Source of the DNA: Prorocentrum cordatum
Taxonomy: Eukaryota; Sar; Dinophyceae; Prorocentrales; Prorocentraceae
DNA: 64,000 nt
Direction of reading: 5' to 3'
NCBI GenBank assembly: GCA_963575745.1
Contig: CAUYUJ010014350.1
Span: 242,438 to 306,437 of the forward strand
Shown here: one piece after another, positions 1 through 11,225 of the stretch
Layout of the letters: the number at the start of each line of letters is the position of its first letter
How positions within the stretch are numbered: the stretch's first letter is position 1
Translations under genes and position numbers: made by a program
Notes under the pieces: generated by a model
Seen by the model: the letters and a program-made list of their open reading frames with translations, nothing else
Databases searched by the model: none
What the model was told of the DNA's origin: nothing

Positions 1-92
1 ATCATCATCATCAGCAGCATCATCATCAGCAGCATCATCATCAGCATCAGCATCATCATCATCATCATCATCACCGCCATCATCGCCATCAT
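1..92. repeat. (ATC)n microsatellite, cut by window edge
   Basis: Imperfect ATC trinucleotide array with CAG interruptions on the + strand. The array runs into the window start, so its true length is unknown. Confidence 0.95.
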
Positions 93-2023
93 CCTCGAGA
101 CACTCACCGTGTCGGTCGGCGAGTCGGGGAAAAACGAACGGCGGCGGAAGCTCTGGTTTGTCAGCCCGCATCCTGTTGCCGCGTGTAGGACCTCTGGGCG
201 ACCCCGGGGCGCACGTGAGGCTTCGGCCCACACGATCCGCTGGTGCGGCGCTTGGGAAACACCGAAGGCGTTGATTTTAATCGACACCGCGACGCTGGCG
301 AAGGCGCTAATAATCGACTTGCGTGGCAGAAGGCGATGGAAACCAAGCGTGTCTAAAACTCTGGGCCAAACTTCACATACTAGATGCAGCTCAGACGGGA
401 CGTGCCTGGCGCGAAGTTGAAGCTCGGAAAGGCAAGTTGCGTTTGGAGCTGGATGGCAGGGCGAATCAGAATCAGCGAGAGGCGATGCGATGTTTTTGGC
501 TCGCGGCTCCAAGGCGAGAGACATGGAGCGAGCACAACGTCCGGGGCGCGGTGAGGCGATGCGACACACGGAGCAGCAGGTTTTGCAAAAGCTTTCATCT
601 CCAGCAAGCTGTTCGAGGAGACTGCTGTCACCCACGACGAGGGGGAGTTGCTGGCGACTCGTTAATTATGGGAAACCGAGGAGGAGGAGCCCAGAGGAGC
701 CGCAGGCCCCTCCTTAGGATAGTGGCGCGCGCGTGGGGCTAGCCTAAGCGTCGAGTCAGCCTTCGAGGGGCGCCGTCGTCGCGCGATGGACGACGACGTG
801 ATGCCTGTCTTTAATCTGAGCGACATGCGTAAGAAATTGGAAGCTCGGCGCGCGCTGAGCTGCCGCATCGGACTGTGAAGAAAAACGTAGAAGAGACATG
901 TCATCGGAGGAGAGTAAACTAGCAATGGGAAGGAGAAGGAGACTGAGGCCTCAGGAGGCGATGCTTATGTTCAGCCGCCTCACTTCGGGACCAGTACTAG
1001 TAGTATCCTAAGTGCCGAATGCTCGCGGGCTAGGTGCCGACTAGCACGTTTCGACAATATTCCCGAGCGGGGCCGCGCGCATTATCGCGGGCGACCTCTC
1101 CCGGCTTCGCACCGCAACACGCGGCCCCTGCATATCACTTTTACGTTTGGGAAAACGTTTCGACGGCCGCCAACAGGCGGCAACATGTTGACGGCGATCG
1201 CAAGGACTCGCAAGCCTTCTTGCGCCTCACCAGCGCGTCGCCCCACTGGTCACGGCCGACGGGTTCAAGTGGTTCGCGAAGGCCCGCCTCGAGAAGGCGC
1301 GGGCCTCGCGGCGATGCGTTTCCATGGTCGGTGGCATGACTCGCTGGATGTGGCGGCGATCTTGCCGACGAGGCCCGCGCCGCCTCTTTCGCGCCGGGGC
1401 AGCCCAGTCTGCTGCCTGGCGATGGGCATCCACCCAGGGGAGCACGAACGCGATGCCGGATGCTGAACGGAGCGCCGCCTGCCGTCGCAGCAATAAGTTG
1501 GGCCCCGCTGCAGGCGAGCGCCCTTTGGCCATTGCCGCTGAGTGGCTCTCGTGTTTTCCAGGTGCGCGATCAAGTCGCCGCGCGTCCCTGGGGCGCGGCT
1601 GAGCGCCGCGAGCACACTGATCGCCGCTCGCCCCTCGCTCAGCGCGACGTGGTCGGGGCGCGCCCCAGTCCGTCGGCAGCTCGAGAGCGGCGGCCCGCCC
1701 CTTCTGCTCGCGGGCGGTCAGCGAGGCCCGCGGACGGAGGACCAGCGCCAAGGCCTGTTCGCGCGAGCGCTCAGCATTCCAAAAGTCCCCAGAAGGCTCC
1801 GCAGCGACCTGGACACCGCGATCCCGTTCGAGATTTCCTTGTCGGCGTCGTCCGTCGAGCCGGGACGCGGCGCGGCCTGGCCGAGCCCCGGCAGCCACTA
1901 GCGCCTCCATCGTCGCGGGCGGCGGTCGCCCCGACGACGCGGTAGAACCCCAGGTCGTCGTCGATCCGCCCTCTCGGCGTCGGGCGAGTGCGCGCGCGGG
2001 CCAGCCGCCTGGCCCGGCGGGGA
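93..2023. other. GC-rich stretch, no supported gene
   Basis: Open frames exist on both strands but they overlap, switch and give Arg/Ala/Pro-rich translations typical of GC-rich non-coding sequence. The - strand frame over roughly 1670-1900 (containing REQALALVLRP) reads slightly more like protein and could be the tail of the decayed region that follows, but I cannot name it. Confidence 0.5.
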
Positions 2024-2629
2024 CTACACGGCTGTCACCAGATGCGCCATGATTCGGGGCTCCCGCATCGCAGTCGGCCACTGCGGCACTGCCCCATTCG
2101 GGCGCCGTTTCATCGGGCGGAGCGGCGCGAGCGCGGGATCACTGGCAGCTCCCGTCGCCAGGCGCCCCGCAGCCAGGCGCCCCGGGAGGTCCACGTCGAT
2201 CCAGCCCGCCTGCGACAGCCACGGGCAGCCCTCGCGCAGGAGCCAGCCCTCGTGCGCGTCGAAGCGCAGCGCGGGCGGGCGCCTCTGCACAGGGTAGCCC
2301 GCGGCCTTCAGGTCGCCGGCGGCCTCGGCCCGCTCAGTGACCAGAAGGCCCTGCCTCCCAGCCGGGCCGGCGACGTCCTGCATCGGGGCGTCGTTCCACG
2401 GCTAACTGCCATTCTCCTCCGCCGTCATCAGCAAGCCGTCGCCCGCGTGAACGTGGGCCGCGACGTCGTCGGGCCCGATCGCGCACTTGCCACACTTGCG
2501 GTACTTCGCGCCCAGCGAGGCTCGCCTACCGGGCCCTTCGCTTCTCGACCCCGATGGCTGGTGCAAGGGCGCGACGTCGAAGGGCGTCGCCACCCTTCCC
2601 AGGGCCTGGATCTCACCCCGAACCTGCAC
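2024..2629 (-). pseudogene. Decayed coding fragment, unrecognised, one in-frame stop
   Basis: On the - strand one frame runs from 2629 to 2024 with a single in-frame TAG at 2404-2402. The translation on both sides of that stop has balanced, protein-like composition: KYRKCGKCAIGPDD with a possible Cys-x2-Cys knuckle, then DAHEGWLLREGCPWLSQAGW further down. I do not recognise the family. The two halves share a frame, so a point mutation to TAG in one former ORF is the simplest reading; readthrough or an intron is not excluded. It lies downstream, in the same sense, of three further coding-like fragments between 4.0 and 5.9 kb, and together these may be one broken gene about 3.9 kb long. Confidence 0.35.
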
Positions 2630-2735
2630 CGATGCACGGGCGGCGCGCCAGCCGGGGAATCTGCGCGGCCCTGGCGGGCGCCTATGGAGATTGCGAAAGG
2701 CGAATATTCCTTTGCCGCTTTTGCCGCGGGCGCTC

Positions 2736-3707
2736 TCATGAGAGCGCCTTCCGTCGCCATTCAGGGCGCCCTCGGACAGCCCCGCGACGTCGGAGAGCGG
2801 GCCAGTCGGTCATTGGGCCGCCCCCGCGCGCGTGCACCGGTCTAAACTTAACGCGTTGCTCGAGGCCCCGTCGGCCAGCCCTGGGGCCTCCTCGAGGACG
2901 AAGACAAAGTGGATGAGGGAGCTGGCCCGAGTCAGCCGGGCGCTCGAGCAGGGCGGGCGCCGCGCTGCAGCGGCGCGGCCTCGCGCGGGCCAAGGACATG
3001 GAAAAAACAGAGCGCTTGCCTCGAATGCCCGAAGCCCCTCGCAACTCCGCGGCGCCGGCGGCCCCGGCAGCTGGTCGCGACGCCGGGCCGACTGCGCCGG
3101 GCCGCCAGGCCAATGGCGCGCGCGGCTGCAGGTCGCGCGCGGCGGCCCGCCGAGCACCGCGTCGATCGGGCCCGCACGCGCCACGCGCCAGCGCGGCTGC
3201 GATCGCGAACTGGTCGGGGAAGGTCCGCGCCAAAAAAACACGGGGGCGCCGCGCCCCCGGCAGAGGGCCCCCGCGCGCCCCACGAACGCCCGCTCGACGG
3301 CGCGGCCGGCGCGAACGCGCGGAGCGCCCCCATCGCCCGCTGCACAAACCTCTGGGCTCTGACCTCCGCCAACCGGCCAATCGAGAGGCCCACCTCGAAG
3401 CGGTCGGCGCCGCGGCGGCCCGCTTCAAAAGTCGACCCGCTCGAGGTCGCGCGCCGCCGACTCGGTCGGCGGCCCCTGGTCCTGGGAGGTGGTCCGCGCG
3501 ACCTTCTCCGCCGCCCGCCTCTTGCACTGCGGGGCCGCCCCCAATCTCCACGCGTTCATCGACGCAATGGCGCGGGCCGCGCGCGAGCGGCCCAGCGGCA
3601 GCCTCTGGTGGCAGGGGCGGGCCGTTTCGTCGTCGGGCACGCGCTCCAGCCCGGGCGGCGGCCGCTCTCAAACCGGGGCCGCAGGCGCGCCGGGCGCGGC
3701 CATCCAC
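2736..3707 (-). pseudogene. Possible middle part of the same decayed - strand gene
   Basis: Three overlapping - strand frames each contain short protein-like stretches separated by Arg/Ala/Pro-rich nonsense. Examples are HQRLPLGRSRAARAIASMNA near 3600, GLSIGRLAEVRAQRFVQRAM near 3380, and FLARTFPDQFAIAAALA near 3220. Frame switching between them suggests indel decay, or exons I cannot delimit. No motif is recognised. It is placed here mainly because it sits between better fragments in the same orientation. Confidence 0.22.
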
Positions 3708-4009
3708 GGCCGCCGCCAGGAAGGCGTCGGGACAAAAGCAAAGTCAGTCGACTGGTCGCATCTGGAATTCTGGAACGGTCTCCACAACGCTCGCTCGCAC
3801 TAGCGGCAAAGCCCCGCCGCCCCCGAGACTGCGGCCCCCCCTGGGCCCCGACGCCGCGCATGATGTAGCTGGCGGGGGCGGCCGCGACAAGCGTTCTGAG
3901 CTTCTCGGGGTCTCCCCTCGGGGCCCCGGGATCGCGCGCGCGCCGTTCAGGGCCTCGATGTCGGCGCTTCGCATGAGGGCCCACCGACCACAGTCGCGGC
4001 GGTGGATCG

Positions 4010-4668
4010 GGGCGGCGCAAACTTGGCCCACTCCTCCTGCAAGCCTCCGAGAAAGCCGCAGTGCTCCGCGAGCTCCTTCAGCAGCTGCTCGCTCTTGCCG
4101 CCCCACTCCAGCGCGTTGCTCTCGTCGATCCCCTTAGCGACGCAAGTCCCGTCAGTCCTCTCGTCGACCCTGTCAGCGATGAAGGTGGCGCGGACGAGGC
4201 CCTTGCTGCGGCCCGAGTAAGCGATGTCGATCTTGAGCAGCCCACCGATTGATTGCGCGCCAGTCGCGGGGCCCTGCCGGCGAGCGCCAACCACGATCTG
4301 GGACACGCGCGCGGCTCTGAGCTGGGCTTGTCTCGCCGCTCCGTCTGTTCCACATCCTTCGCCATATGATTGGCGGGGCGCCCCGCTGGCTGCCTCAAGC
4401 CCCCAGCGCATGCGCGACCGATCGCATCCGACATCTCGTGTCGAGCCGATGCGCAACCCGACGCCTCGACTCGCGCTGGCGCGTCCGCCCAGACATCGCG
4501 CCTGCGGGCCCGGCCAAGGCCAGGGCGGCCATCGCGCAGACAGTGTCGGAGCTCGTCGAAAACGGGAAAGGGCAGCCGTCTCGAGACCGCAGGTCGCGAA
4601 GGGGTGGCGGTCTGGTCGTCGCCCTCGACGTGGCCCCACAGCTCCCCGTTGTAGATGTCGGAGGCCAT
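4010..4668 (-). pseudogene. Decayed coding fragment, unrecognised, frameshifted
   Basis: Reading leftwards, one frame begins at an ATG complementary to 4666-4668 (MASDIYNGELWGHVEG) and stays protein-like to about 4330. The sense then moves to another frame (KIDIAYSGRSKGLVRATFIA, then KSEQLLKELAEHCGFLGGLQ), which ends near 4010. The two halves have normal residue balance, unlike the surrounding Arg/Pro-rich frames. No family is recognised and no catalytic motif is visible. A frameshift near 4330 is the simplest explanation. Confidence 0.35.
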
Positions 4669-5519
4669 ATCGTCTCTGTTCCACCGCGCAGCCGTCTCGA
4701 GTTGCGCCAGCTGCCGCAGCGCCCTTCTCGCCGAGGGCGGTCGTTAGCACTCCCCGCCGCACTTGGGGTCGCCCCCTTTGGCGCGCCCCACGCGGGCCCC
4801 GTCGGGCCACCTGTGCGACTGCGACGGCACAGCTCTGAATATATCCGCGACCACCGCTGGTGCTCCAACTTCGGACGAGCGGTCGCCTCTGCGATGGGCC
4901 AGTTCGGATCGATGCCCACAGCGGAACCAGGCGCCACGACGGCGCGGACGCGGGCCGCGCCCGCGGAGTAGCGGGCGCGGCCGTCGCGGCCGTGCGTTGA
5001 GAGGTGCTTCAGCGCGAGCTCCACCTGGCCCTCCAAATTGAGCCTCGCGAAGAGGTTCACGTCGTTGCTGCACTTCCACAGGGCGAAGTCGACCGCGGTG
5101 GCCACGGCCCAAAGGCGTTGCCGCCCTTCCCCTCTCTCGATCCGCGGCGTTGCTGAACCGGCCAATTTCTCGCGGAGGCCGAGCCAGACGGGCGCATGTT
5201 GCGTAGATATCACTGGCCGCTCGCCAGATGTCGGGCGGCGGGCCGCGGGCCCAGATGTCGACCGAGGAGGCGGCGGCGAGGCCCGCGCCCGCGAAGCCTG
5301 CCTCCGGCGAACTGCCCCGCCGACGCAGCCGCGGAAGACGGTCTTGAAGCTCTCGGCGCTAAGCCCCCACGCATCTTCAGGCCATCGGCGCCGCCTTATC
5401 CCCGAGTCGAGGAGGCCCGCCGCGCTGGAAGGCACGCCGCCATAATCTCCTGCCCCACCACGGGTCGGACCCACTGGTCGCCGCGAGCGCCTCCAGGTCC
5501 GAGCGGACCTCAGCTTCAC
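4669..5519 (-). pseudogene. Decayed coding fragment, unrecognised
   Basis: The - strand frame open across 5519-4395 holds a clearly protein-like run in its middle: RQRLWAVATAVDFALWKCSN, then DVNLFARLNLEGQVELALKH, then VGIDPNWPIAEATARPKLEH. Nearer 4780 the better sense is in the alternative frame ending GRAKGGDPKCGGEC, so at least one shift is needed before the fragment at 4668. No domain is recognised. It is probably part of the same former gene as the neighbouring - strand fragments. Confidence 0.35.
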
Positions 5520-5943
5520 AGGCGGCCGCGCTTGACGGAGGCGCGCGGCATCCGATCCTGCTCCAGGGCCCCCCGCGCCCAGCGAAGCCAGCGGCGGCGG
5601 CGGCGCAGCTCCGGCAGCGGTTCCACGAGGCGTGGAAGGCGGTCAGGCCGCCGTCGGCCCCTGCTCCTCCAGCAGGCAGGGCCCCCAGGGGCGGGCCGAA
5701 CCCGCAGGGCGGGAGCGGCGGCAGGCCGAGGTCGGCGGGCCCTGCCCCTCCAGGAACCCCAGCGGCGGGCGCACCATCGCCAGGCAGGGGGTTTTGCTCC
5801 GGGCCCCCCTGGCCCAGCCGCAGCGACTCCGGCTGCGCGCGCCAGCGGGCAACCTCGTCAGCGCCCCCGCGCCGTCGGCAGCAGCAGCCCAGGAACCCTG
5901 CCCACCACAGCGTCGCAAGAGTGCCGACGATGCCCGCTAGCAC
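5377..5943 (-). pseudogene. Possible N-terminal part of the decayed - strand gene, membrane-anchored
   Basis: A - strand ORF of 188 codons starts with ATG complementary to 5941-5943. It begins MLAGIVGTLATLWWAGFLGC, a hydrophobic stretch long enough for one membrane segment or a signal anchor, followed by CCRRR, a classic positive-inside flank. The rest is Gly/Ala/Pro-rich with an acidic and aromatic C-terminal part (SDLEALAATSGSDPWWGRRL). It overlaps, in another frame, the next coding-like fragment on its left. It could be the true start of the broken gene extending to about 2.0 kb. The function is not recognised. Confidence 0.35.
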
Positions 5944-6261
5944 CGCGAAGCCAAATCATTTCACTGCTTCGCGGCCGGTCCCAGCGCGCCAAGCCGTGCG
6001 GCACCCGCCGTAAGCTGTGGCCGCGCACGTGACCAGCGCTCACGGGAGCGCCCACAATCGGCTTTGTCCCCCCGACGCCGATGAGGTCGACCATGCGTCC
6101 ATATCTGGAAGTGTCATGTAGTATACTGCGCACGGGAGCAAGCCCGATGTACTCCGTTAAAAAATGGCATGCCTGGGTTTCGGTCGCAGTGGTATCGACG
6201 GAAAGGGGGCAATACTATCTCTACGCTATCACATCAAATCACGGTCAATGCTCTCAGTACC
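5944..6261. other. No feature seen
   Basis: Mixed-composition sequence between the GC-rich block and the first internal ATC repeat. No gene, repeat or hairpin is supported. Confidence 0.4.
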
Positions 6262-6606
6262 CGATCATCAGCATCACCACCACCACCATCATCATCATCA
6301 ATCATCATCACCACCACCACCATCCCGAGAAGTGGTCGGGGGGCGGTCCCGGGGGGCGGGCCCGGGGGGTGGTCCGGGGGGGGGTCCCGGGGGTCCGGCT
6401 GGCCCTGGTCCCCACCCCGCCGGCCCTGGCCCTGGACCCACTCCCGGCCTCGGCCCCGCATGGCCCCTGCCCTTGCCCTGGCCCCAGCCGGCCCCGGCCC
6501 GGCCCCGGCCCCGGCCCCAGCCCCAGTCTCGGCCCCAGCCCTGGCCCCGGCCCTGGCCCTGGCCCGCTCCAGCCCCGGCCCTGGCCCAGGTCCCGGCCCC
6601 AGCGCC
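6262..6606. repeat. (ATC)n then G-run and GGCCCC low-complexity DNA
   Basis: A short ACC/ATC array (to about 6330) runs into strongly strand-asymmetric G-runs (about 6330-6400) and then a CCGGCCCTGG-like array to 6606. The long reading frames here are compositional artefacts (Pro/Gly/His repeats). Confidence 0.85.
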
Positions 6607-7032
6607 CTCCAAATCTAACTATACCTCCGTGGCCTCCCAGATGCCCAAGATGCCGAAGCTAGAATCAAAACAGCGAGCGAAGCCTGGAAGTCGCCCCAAG
6701 AGAGGTCCAAGACGCCCCGAATTGTCCTGATAGGCAACCAGCGTCGTCGTCAACATCGTCAACATCCTCGCCATTATCTCCCTCCTTCTCCTCCTCATGA
6801 TCGCCACGCTCTACTCGCCCCTGCCCTTCCTTCGTGCCCCCCCAGCGACTCTGCTCGCCTCGCTCTCCTCCTATTCATTCCACCCCTGTGCTCCTAGTCC
6901 TCCGCATCCGCCTCTTCCTCCTGTCCCCCTCTTCATATTCCTCCCCATGCTCCACGCCCTCCTCCCGAACCTCAGGGTCGGCGGCACCGGCCGTAAGGCC
7001 TTCGCAATAACGGTCAATGCTATCAGCAACCG

Positions 7033-7035
<3 letters not shown>
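6607..7035. other. Pyrimidine-rich spacer, no gene
   Basis: C/T-rich + strand between two repeat arrays, ending in a short unique segment (about 6960-7030). No supported gene. Confidence 0.4.
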
Positions 7036-7120
<85 letters not shown>

Positions 7121-7177
7121 CCATCATCAATCATCATCACCACCACCCGCACGATCAGCAATAACCATCATCACCCC

Positions 7178-7221
<44 letters not shown>

Positions 7222-8490
7222 GCAGCAGCATCATCATCATCATCATGATCATCATCAGCAGCAGCATCATCATCATCATCATCACCACCACAACCACCAT
7301 CATCATCAGCACCACCATCATCTTCATCAGCAGCATCATCATCAGCATCATCAGCATCATCATCATCAGCAGCATCATCATCACCATCATCACCATCATC
7401 ATCATCAGCAGCATCATCATAATCATCGCCAACATTATCATCATTACTAGTACGAGTGTAAATAAAAGTATTCCTAATTACCTCATTCGTATGATATTCA
7501 TTAATGACATCATCAGTATTCGCATGAGCGATCATCGTCGTCATCATCACACCCATCATCATCGTGGTCGCCGTCATCGTCGGCATCACCCTCACCATTC
7601 TGAACCATCAACATCATCGTCATCATCATCATCATCATCATCAGAATCATCATGGTCGTCGTTGTCGTCACCATCTTCCTCGTCATCCCGATCATCGTCA
7701 TCATCATCATCATCATCATCATCAGCGTCATCCTCATTAACATCATCACGATAATCATCATGATAATCAGCATAACCATCATCATCGTCATCAGCATCAG
7801 CTTCATCATCATCATCACCGTCATCATCCTCATCTTCATCCACCACCCATTATCCATCATCATCATCCATCATCGTCACCACCGCAGCCATCCTCATCAT
7901 CATCCTCATCATCGTCATCCCCATCGTCATCGTCATCGTCGTCATCCGCACCACAATCCTCCTCCTCCTCCTCATACTCTTGATCACCATCATCATCACC
8001 ACAAGCAGCCAGCAACACCATAATTAACATCACCACAGCCATGAACATGATGAACACCACCGTCATCACCACCACGGCCCCATTGTCCTCGCAACCGCCA
8101 CCACCACCATCATTCATCATCATGTTCACTAATATTTCCATCATCCTCATCATAAGCATCGTCGTCGTCATCGTCATCGTCATCGTCGTCGTCATCCGCA
8201 CCATCATTATCATCATCCTACTCCTCCTCATCCTCCTGATCATCATCACCACCAGCAGCAGCACCAGCACCAACATCACCACAGCCATCATCATCACCAC
8301 CACCAGAATTACCACCACCACTGTCGTCATTGCCCCCACCACCACCATCATCATCAGCATCATCACCATCATCATCATCATCACTTTCCTCTTCGTCTTC
8401 GTCGTCGTCGTCATCATAGTCATCATCATCTCGCCACCACCAACCACCACCCACCATCCATCATCCATCACCCAGCATCATCATGACCAA
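7036..8490. repeat. Long (ATC)n satellite-like block
   Basis: About 1.45 kb of pure then increasingly degenerate ATC repeats on the + strand, with CAG, CGT and CCT variants and one short unique island near 7445-7530. Poly-Ser/His/Ile frames on + and poly-Asp/Met frames on - are repeat shadows. Confidence 0.95.
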
Positions 8491-9043
8491 CATTCCCTTC
8501 CTCATGCGTACATCGGCCGAGCTTGCTGCCGCGCGCGCGTGCTAGACGCGGGCCGCCACCCCCCGCGGGTGCCGCCCCGCTCAACGGCCGGAGACGGCTC
8601 CTCCCCCGCGAGCCGCTGGGACGCCGTCGCCGTCCGACGTCGCGGGGAATGAGGAGGGGGAGGGGGAGGGAGGAGGGGAAGTACAGTCGGACCCAGGACA
8701 GAGAATAAGAACAACCCTCCGCCGGCCAAAACACACAGTGTAGCCAAGGGTCCTGGCCTCGACATGTGTAATTAACATCAAAATGGTGTCGCGTAATTCC
8801 CTTGTCGCGCGCGCGTCAGGTACGCGTTGGCGCCCCCCTCTCCAATGTCGATCATCGTGGAACTTCCGAGTCAAACCCGCCCAGACCACGTTATGGGCCC
8901 AAGAGCCCCAGAGGCCCCCGAGGTGCCCCCAAGGGGCCCCAGGCGGCCTCCAAGAGGGCCCCAAGGCGTCCTCAGAGACCCAAACAGGCGTTCCTTCTCC
9001 CTCTGGTTCATCCTCCTCATGTTCAATGTCCTTTTCCGCTCCC
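8491..9043. other. Inter-repeat spacer with a short CCCAAGAGGCC-like array
   Basis: A unique GC-rich segment, then (8880-8990) a short run of GGCCCCCAAG-type degenerate units related to the larger arrays at 17.5, 34, 44 and 62 kb. No supported gene. Confidence 0.5.
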
Positions 9044-9350
<307 letters not shown>

Positions 9351-9754
9351 TTGTGCACGTCCTCCTCGTCGTGCTCGTCTCCCACCTCCTCTCCGATTCC
9401 CCCTTCTCCTCCGGCTCATCTTCTGGCTCGTCCTGTTCGTGCCCCTCGTCCTTCCCTCCCCTGCCTCGACGGCCCAAGGCTTGCGGAAACGGCCCGAGAT
9501 CGCCCCCAGATCTCCCATGCCATCCCAAGGAGGAGGCGAGGATGAGGCAAATATCTTGTTTCTGTCCGACGAGGCCTTGCGAACACCACCGCAAATGCGT
9601 AGAACACACGGACACGGAATGCCAAGGCGTGCGAGACATGTGAACTGAGTCTCTCCTGTCGCCTCCCCCAGCGCTCCACCTGAGGATGACCCGAAGACGC
9701 CCTCCTGCAAGATATCCACGGCGACTCGAGGAGCCACCAAGACAGCTGTGAATC

Positions 9755-9948
9755 GGCGGCGAGCCTGGAGGGGGAAGTGAAGGGGGGGCAGGCATTCTCA
9801 GAAGGCTCGGAAGTCCCTTGGCCTTCTGAGAAGTGTTCTAAGCCTTCCCCGAGGACACAGGAAACCTCTCAAAGGCGAAAGGCTTCTGAGAAGCCCCGCC
9901 GCCTCCTGAGAAGGCCTTTTCCTTCTCACATCCCCCCTCGCTCGCGGC
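9755..9948. mobile_element. MITE-like element, family A (GGCGGCGAGC ends), copy 1
   Basis: Begins GGCGGCGAGC and ends in its near-inverse CTCGCGGC. Inside are short paired TTCTGAGAAG palindromes and the conserved stretch GCTCGGAAGTCCC. It shares ends and interior order with the elements at 13927, 19993, 33736 and 35437. There is no transposase, so it would be non-autonomous. No clear target duplication is visible. Confidence 0.7.
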
Positions 9949-10029
9949 AGAATGGAGGGCCTCAATCCCCAAACAATGAAGAAAGTAGAAGTCGACAAGT
10001 TCCTGAGCCCGCCCACACACAATGGTGCC

Positions 10030-10145
10030 CACAAACCCCGAACATCCCCCTCAGAGTCACCAGAACGTCCTGAAGGAGCGCCCAGGGAACTCCAAAACGC
10101 CCCAGGGAAACCCAGCACCAGAACCCAATCCTCTTCCAAGATGCC
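10030..10145. repeat. Short degenerate CCAGAACG/CCCAGGGA array
   Basis: A weak relative of the CCCAAGAGGCC arrays. The surrounding 9949-10505 is otherwise unremarkable and holds no supported gene. Confidence 0.4.
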
Positions 10146-10509
10146 TCGGCATCGTCGTCCTTCTCCTCCCCCCCGCCTCCTCCTCCTCCTCCCACTCATT
10201 CTCCCCGTCCTGTCGTCGACGTTCTCGTGCTGTGCCTGACCTTCTCGGTGGTCGGCGGAATGGCGTAAGCCTTTTGAATAGAACTCCAGCTCGGAAGCTA
10301 TCTGATAGAGTCGCCCAAGTCCCAGCTGCGGATACGTGTAGGCATGAGAGAACAACAGACACGGCTGCTTACGCACAGCGAACAAGCCTCTGGCCCCCCC
10401 CCCCTCACCAGTTGCAGCAGATGCAATGGGACCGCGGAAGCATACGATGGTTGCTAGCACGGACCCAAAGCAGTGATACCTTGCACTCTGAATGTGTACG
10501 CCATGTGTT

Positions 10510-10955
10510 GCCAGCTACGTGGTGCAAGCTAAACGGTGCAAGGGCTGTGGTGCGAGCTATGCGGCAAACAGCTATGTGATGTGACTTCTACGATGAAAGC
10601 AGCGTGGTGCACTATAGGCGGTGTAAGCTATGTGTGTCAAGCTTTGTGATGCAATGTATGTGGTTCAAGGTATCTGGCGTAAGCTGTGCGGTGCGAACTA
10701 TGTGGTGCAAACGATGTGGTGTACTACAAGTGCTACAAGCCGTGTGGTGTAGGATATGCGGTGCAAGCTATGTGGTGCACGCTATGTGGGGTTCAAGCTG
10801 TGTTGGTGCAAGCTATGTGGTGTATGCTATGTGCTGCAAGCTATGTGATGCCACCTCGGTGGTGCAAGCTACGCGGTGTACGCAATATGGTACGAATTAT
10901 GCTGTGCAACTTATGCAGGGAACGCTATGTGGTGTAGACTGCGCTGTGCAAGGCA
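10510..10955. repeat. Degenerate ~15-bp minisatellite (CTATGTGGTGCAAG)
   Basis: About 25-30 diverged units of CTATGTGGTGCAAG and variants in head-to-tail order. Its + strand frames read as Cys/Tyr/Val-rich repeat peptide (e.g. CKLCDATSVV), which I take to be a repeat shadow and not a gene. Confidence 0.8.
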
Positions 10956-10958
10956 CAT

Positions 10959-11225
10959 CCTCATCATCACTCTCAGTAGCATCCTCATCCTTAACCTCAA
11001 GCTCTTCATCATCATCAGCATAACCAACACCACCTTCATCATCACCACCACCATCATCAGCAGCAGCACCAGCATCAGCATCAGCATAAGCATCAACATC
11101 AGCACCAGCACCAGCATCATCATCAGCATCAGCATCAGCATCAGCATCATCAGCATCATCATCATCAGCAGCATCATCACAGTCACCATCACCATCATCA
11201 CCATCATCACCACCATCGTCGGCGT
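10959..11225. repeat. (ATC)n/(CAGCAC)n microsatellite
   Basis: Directly abuts the 15-bp minisatellite. ATC units mixed with AGC and ACC. Confidence 0.9.
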
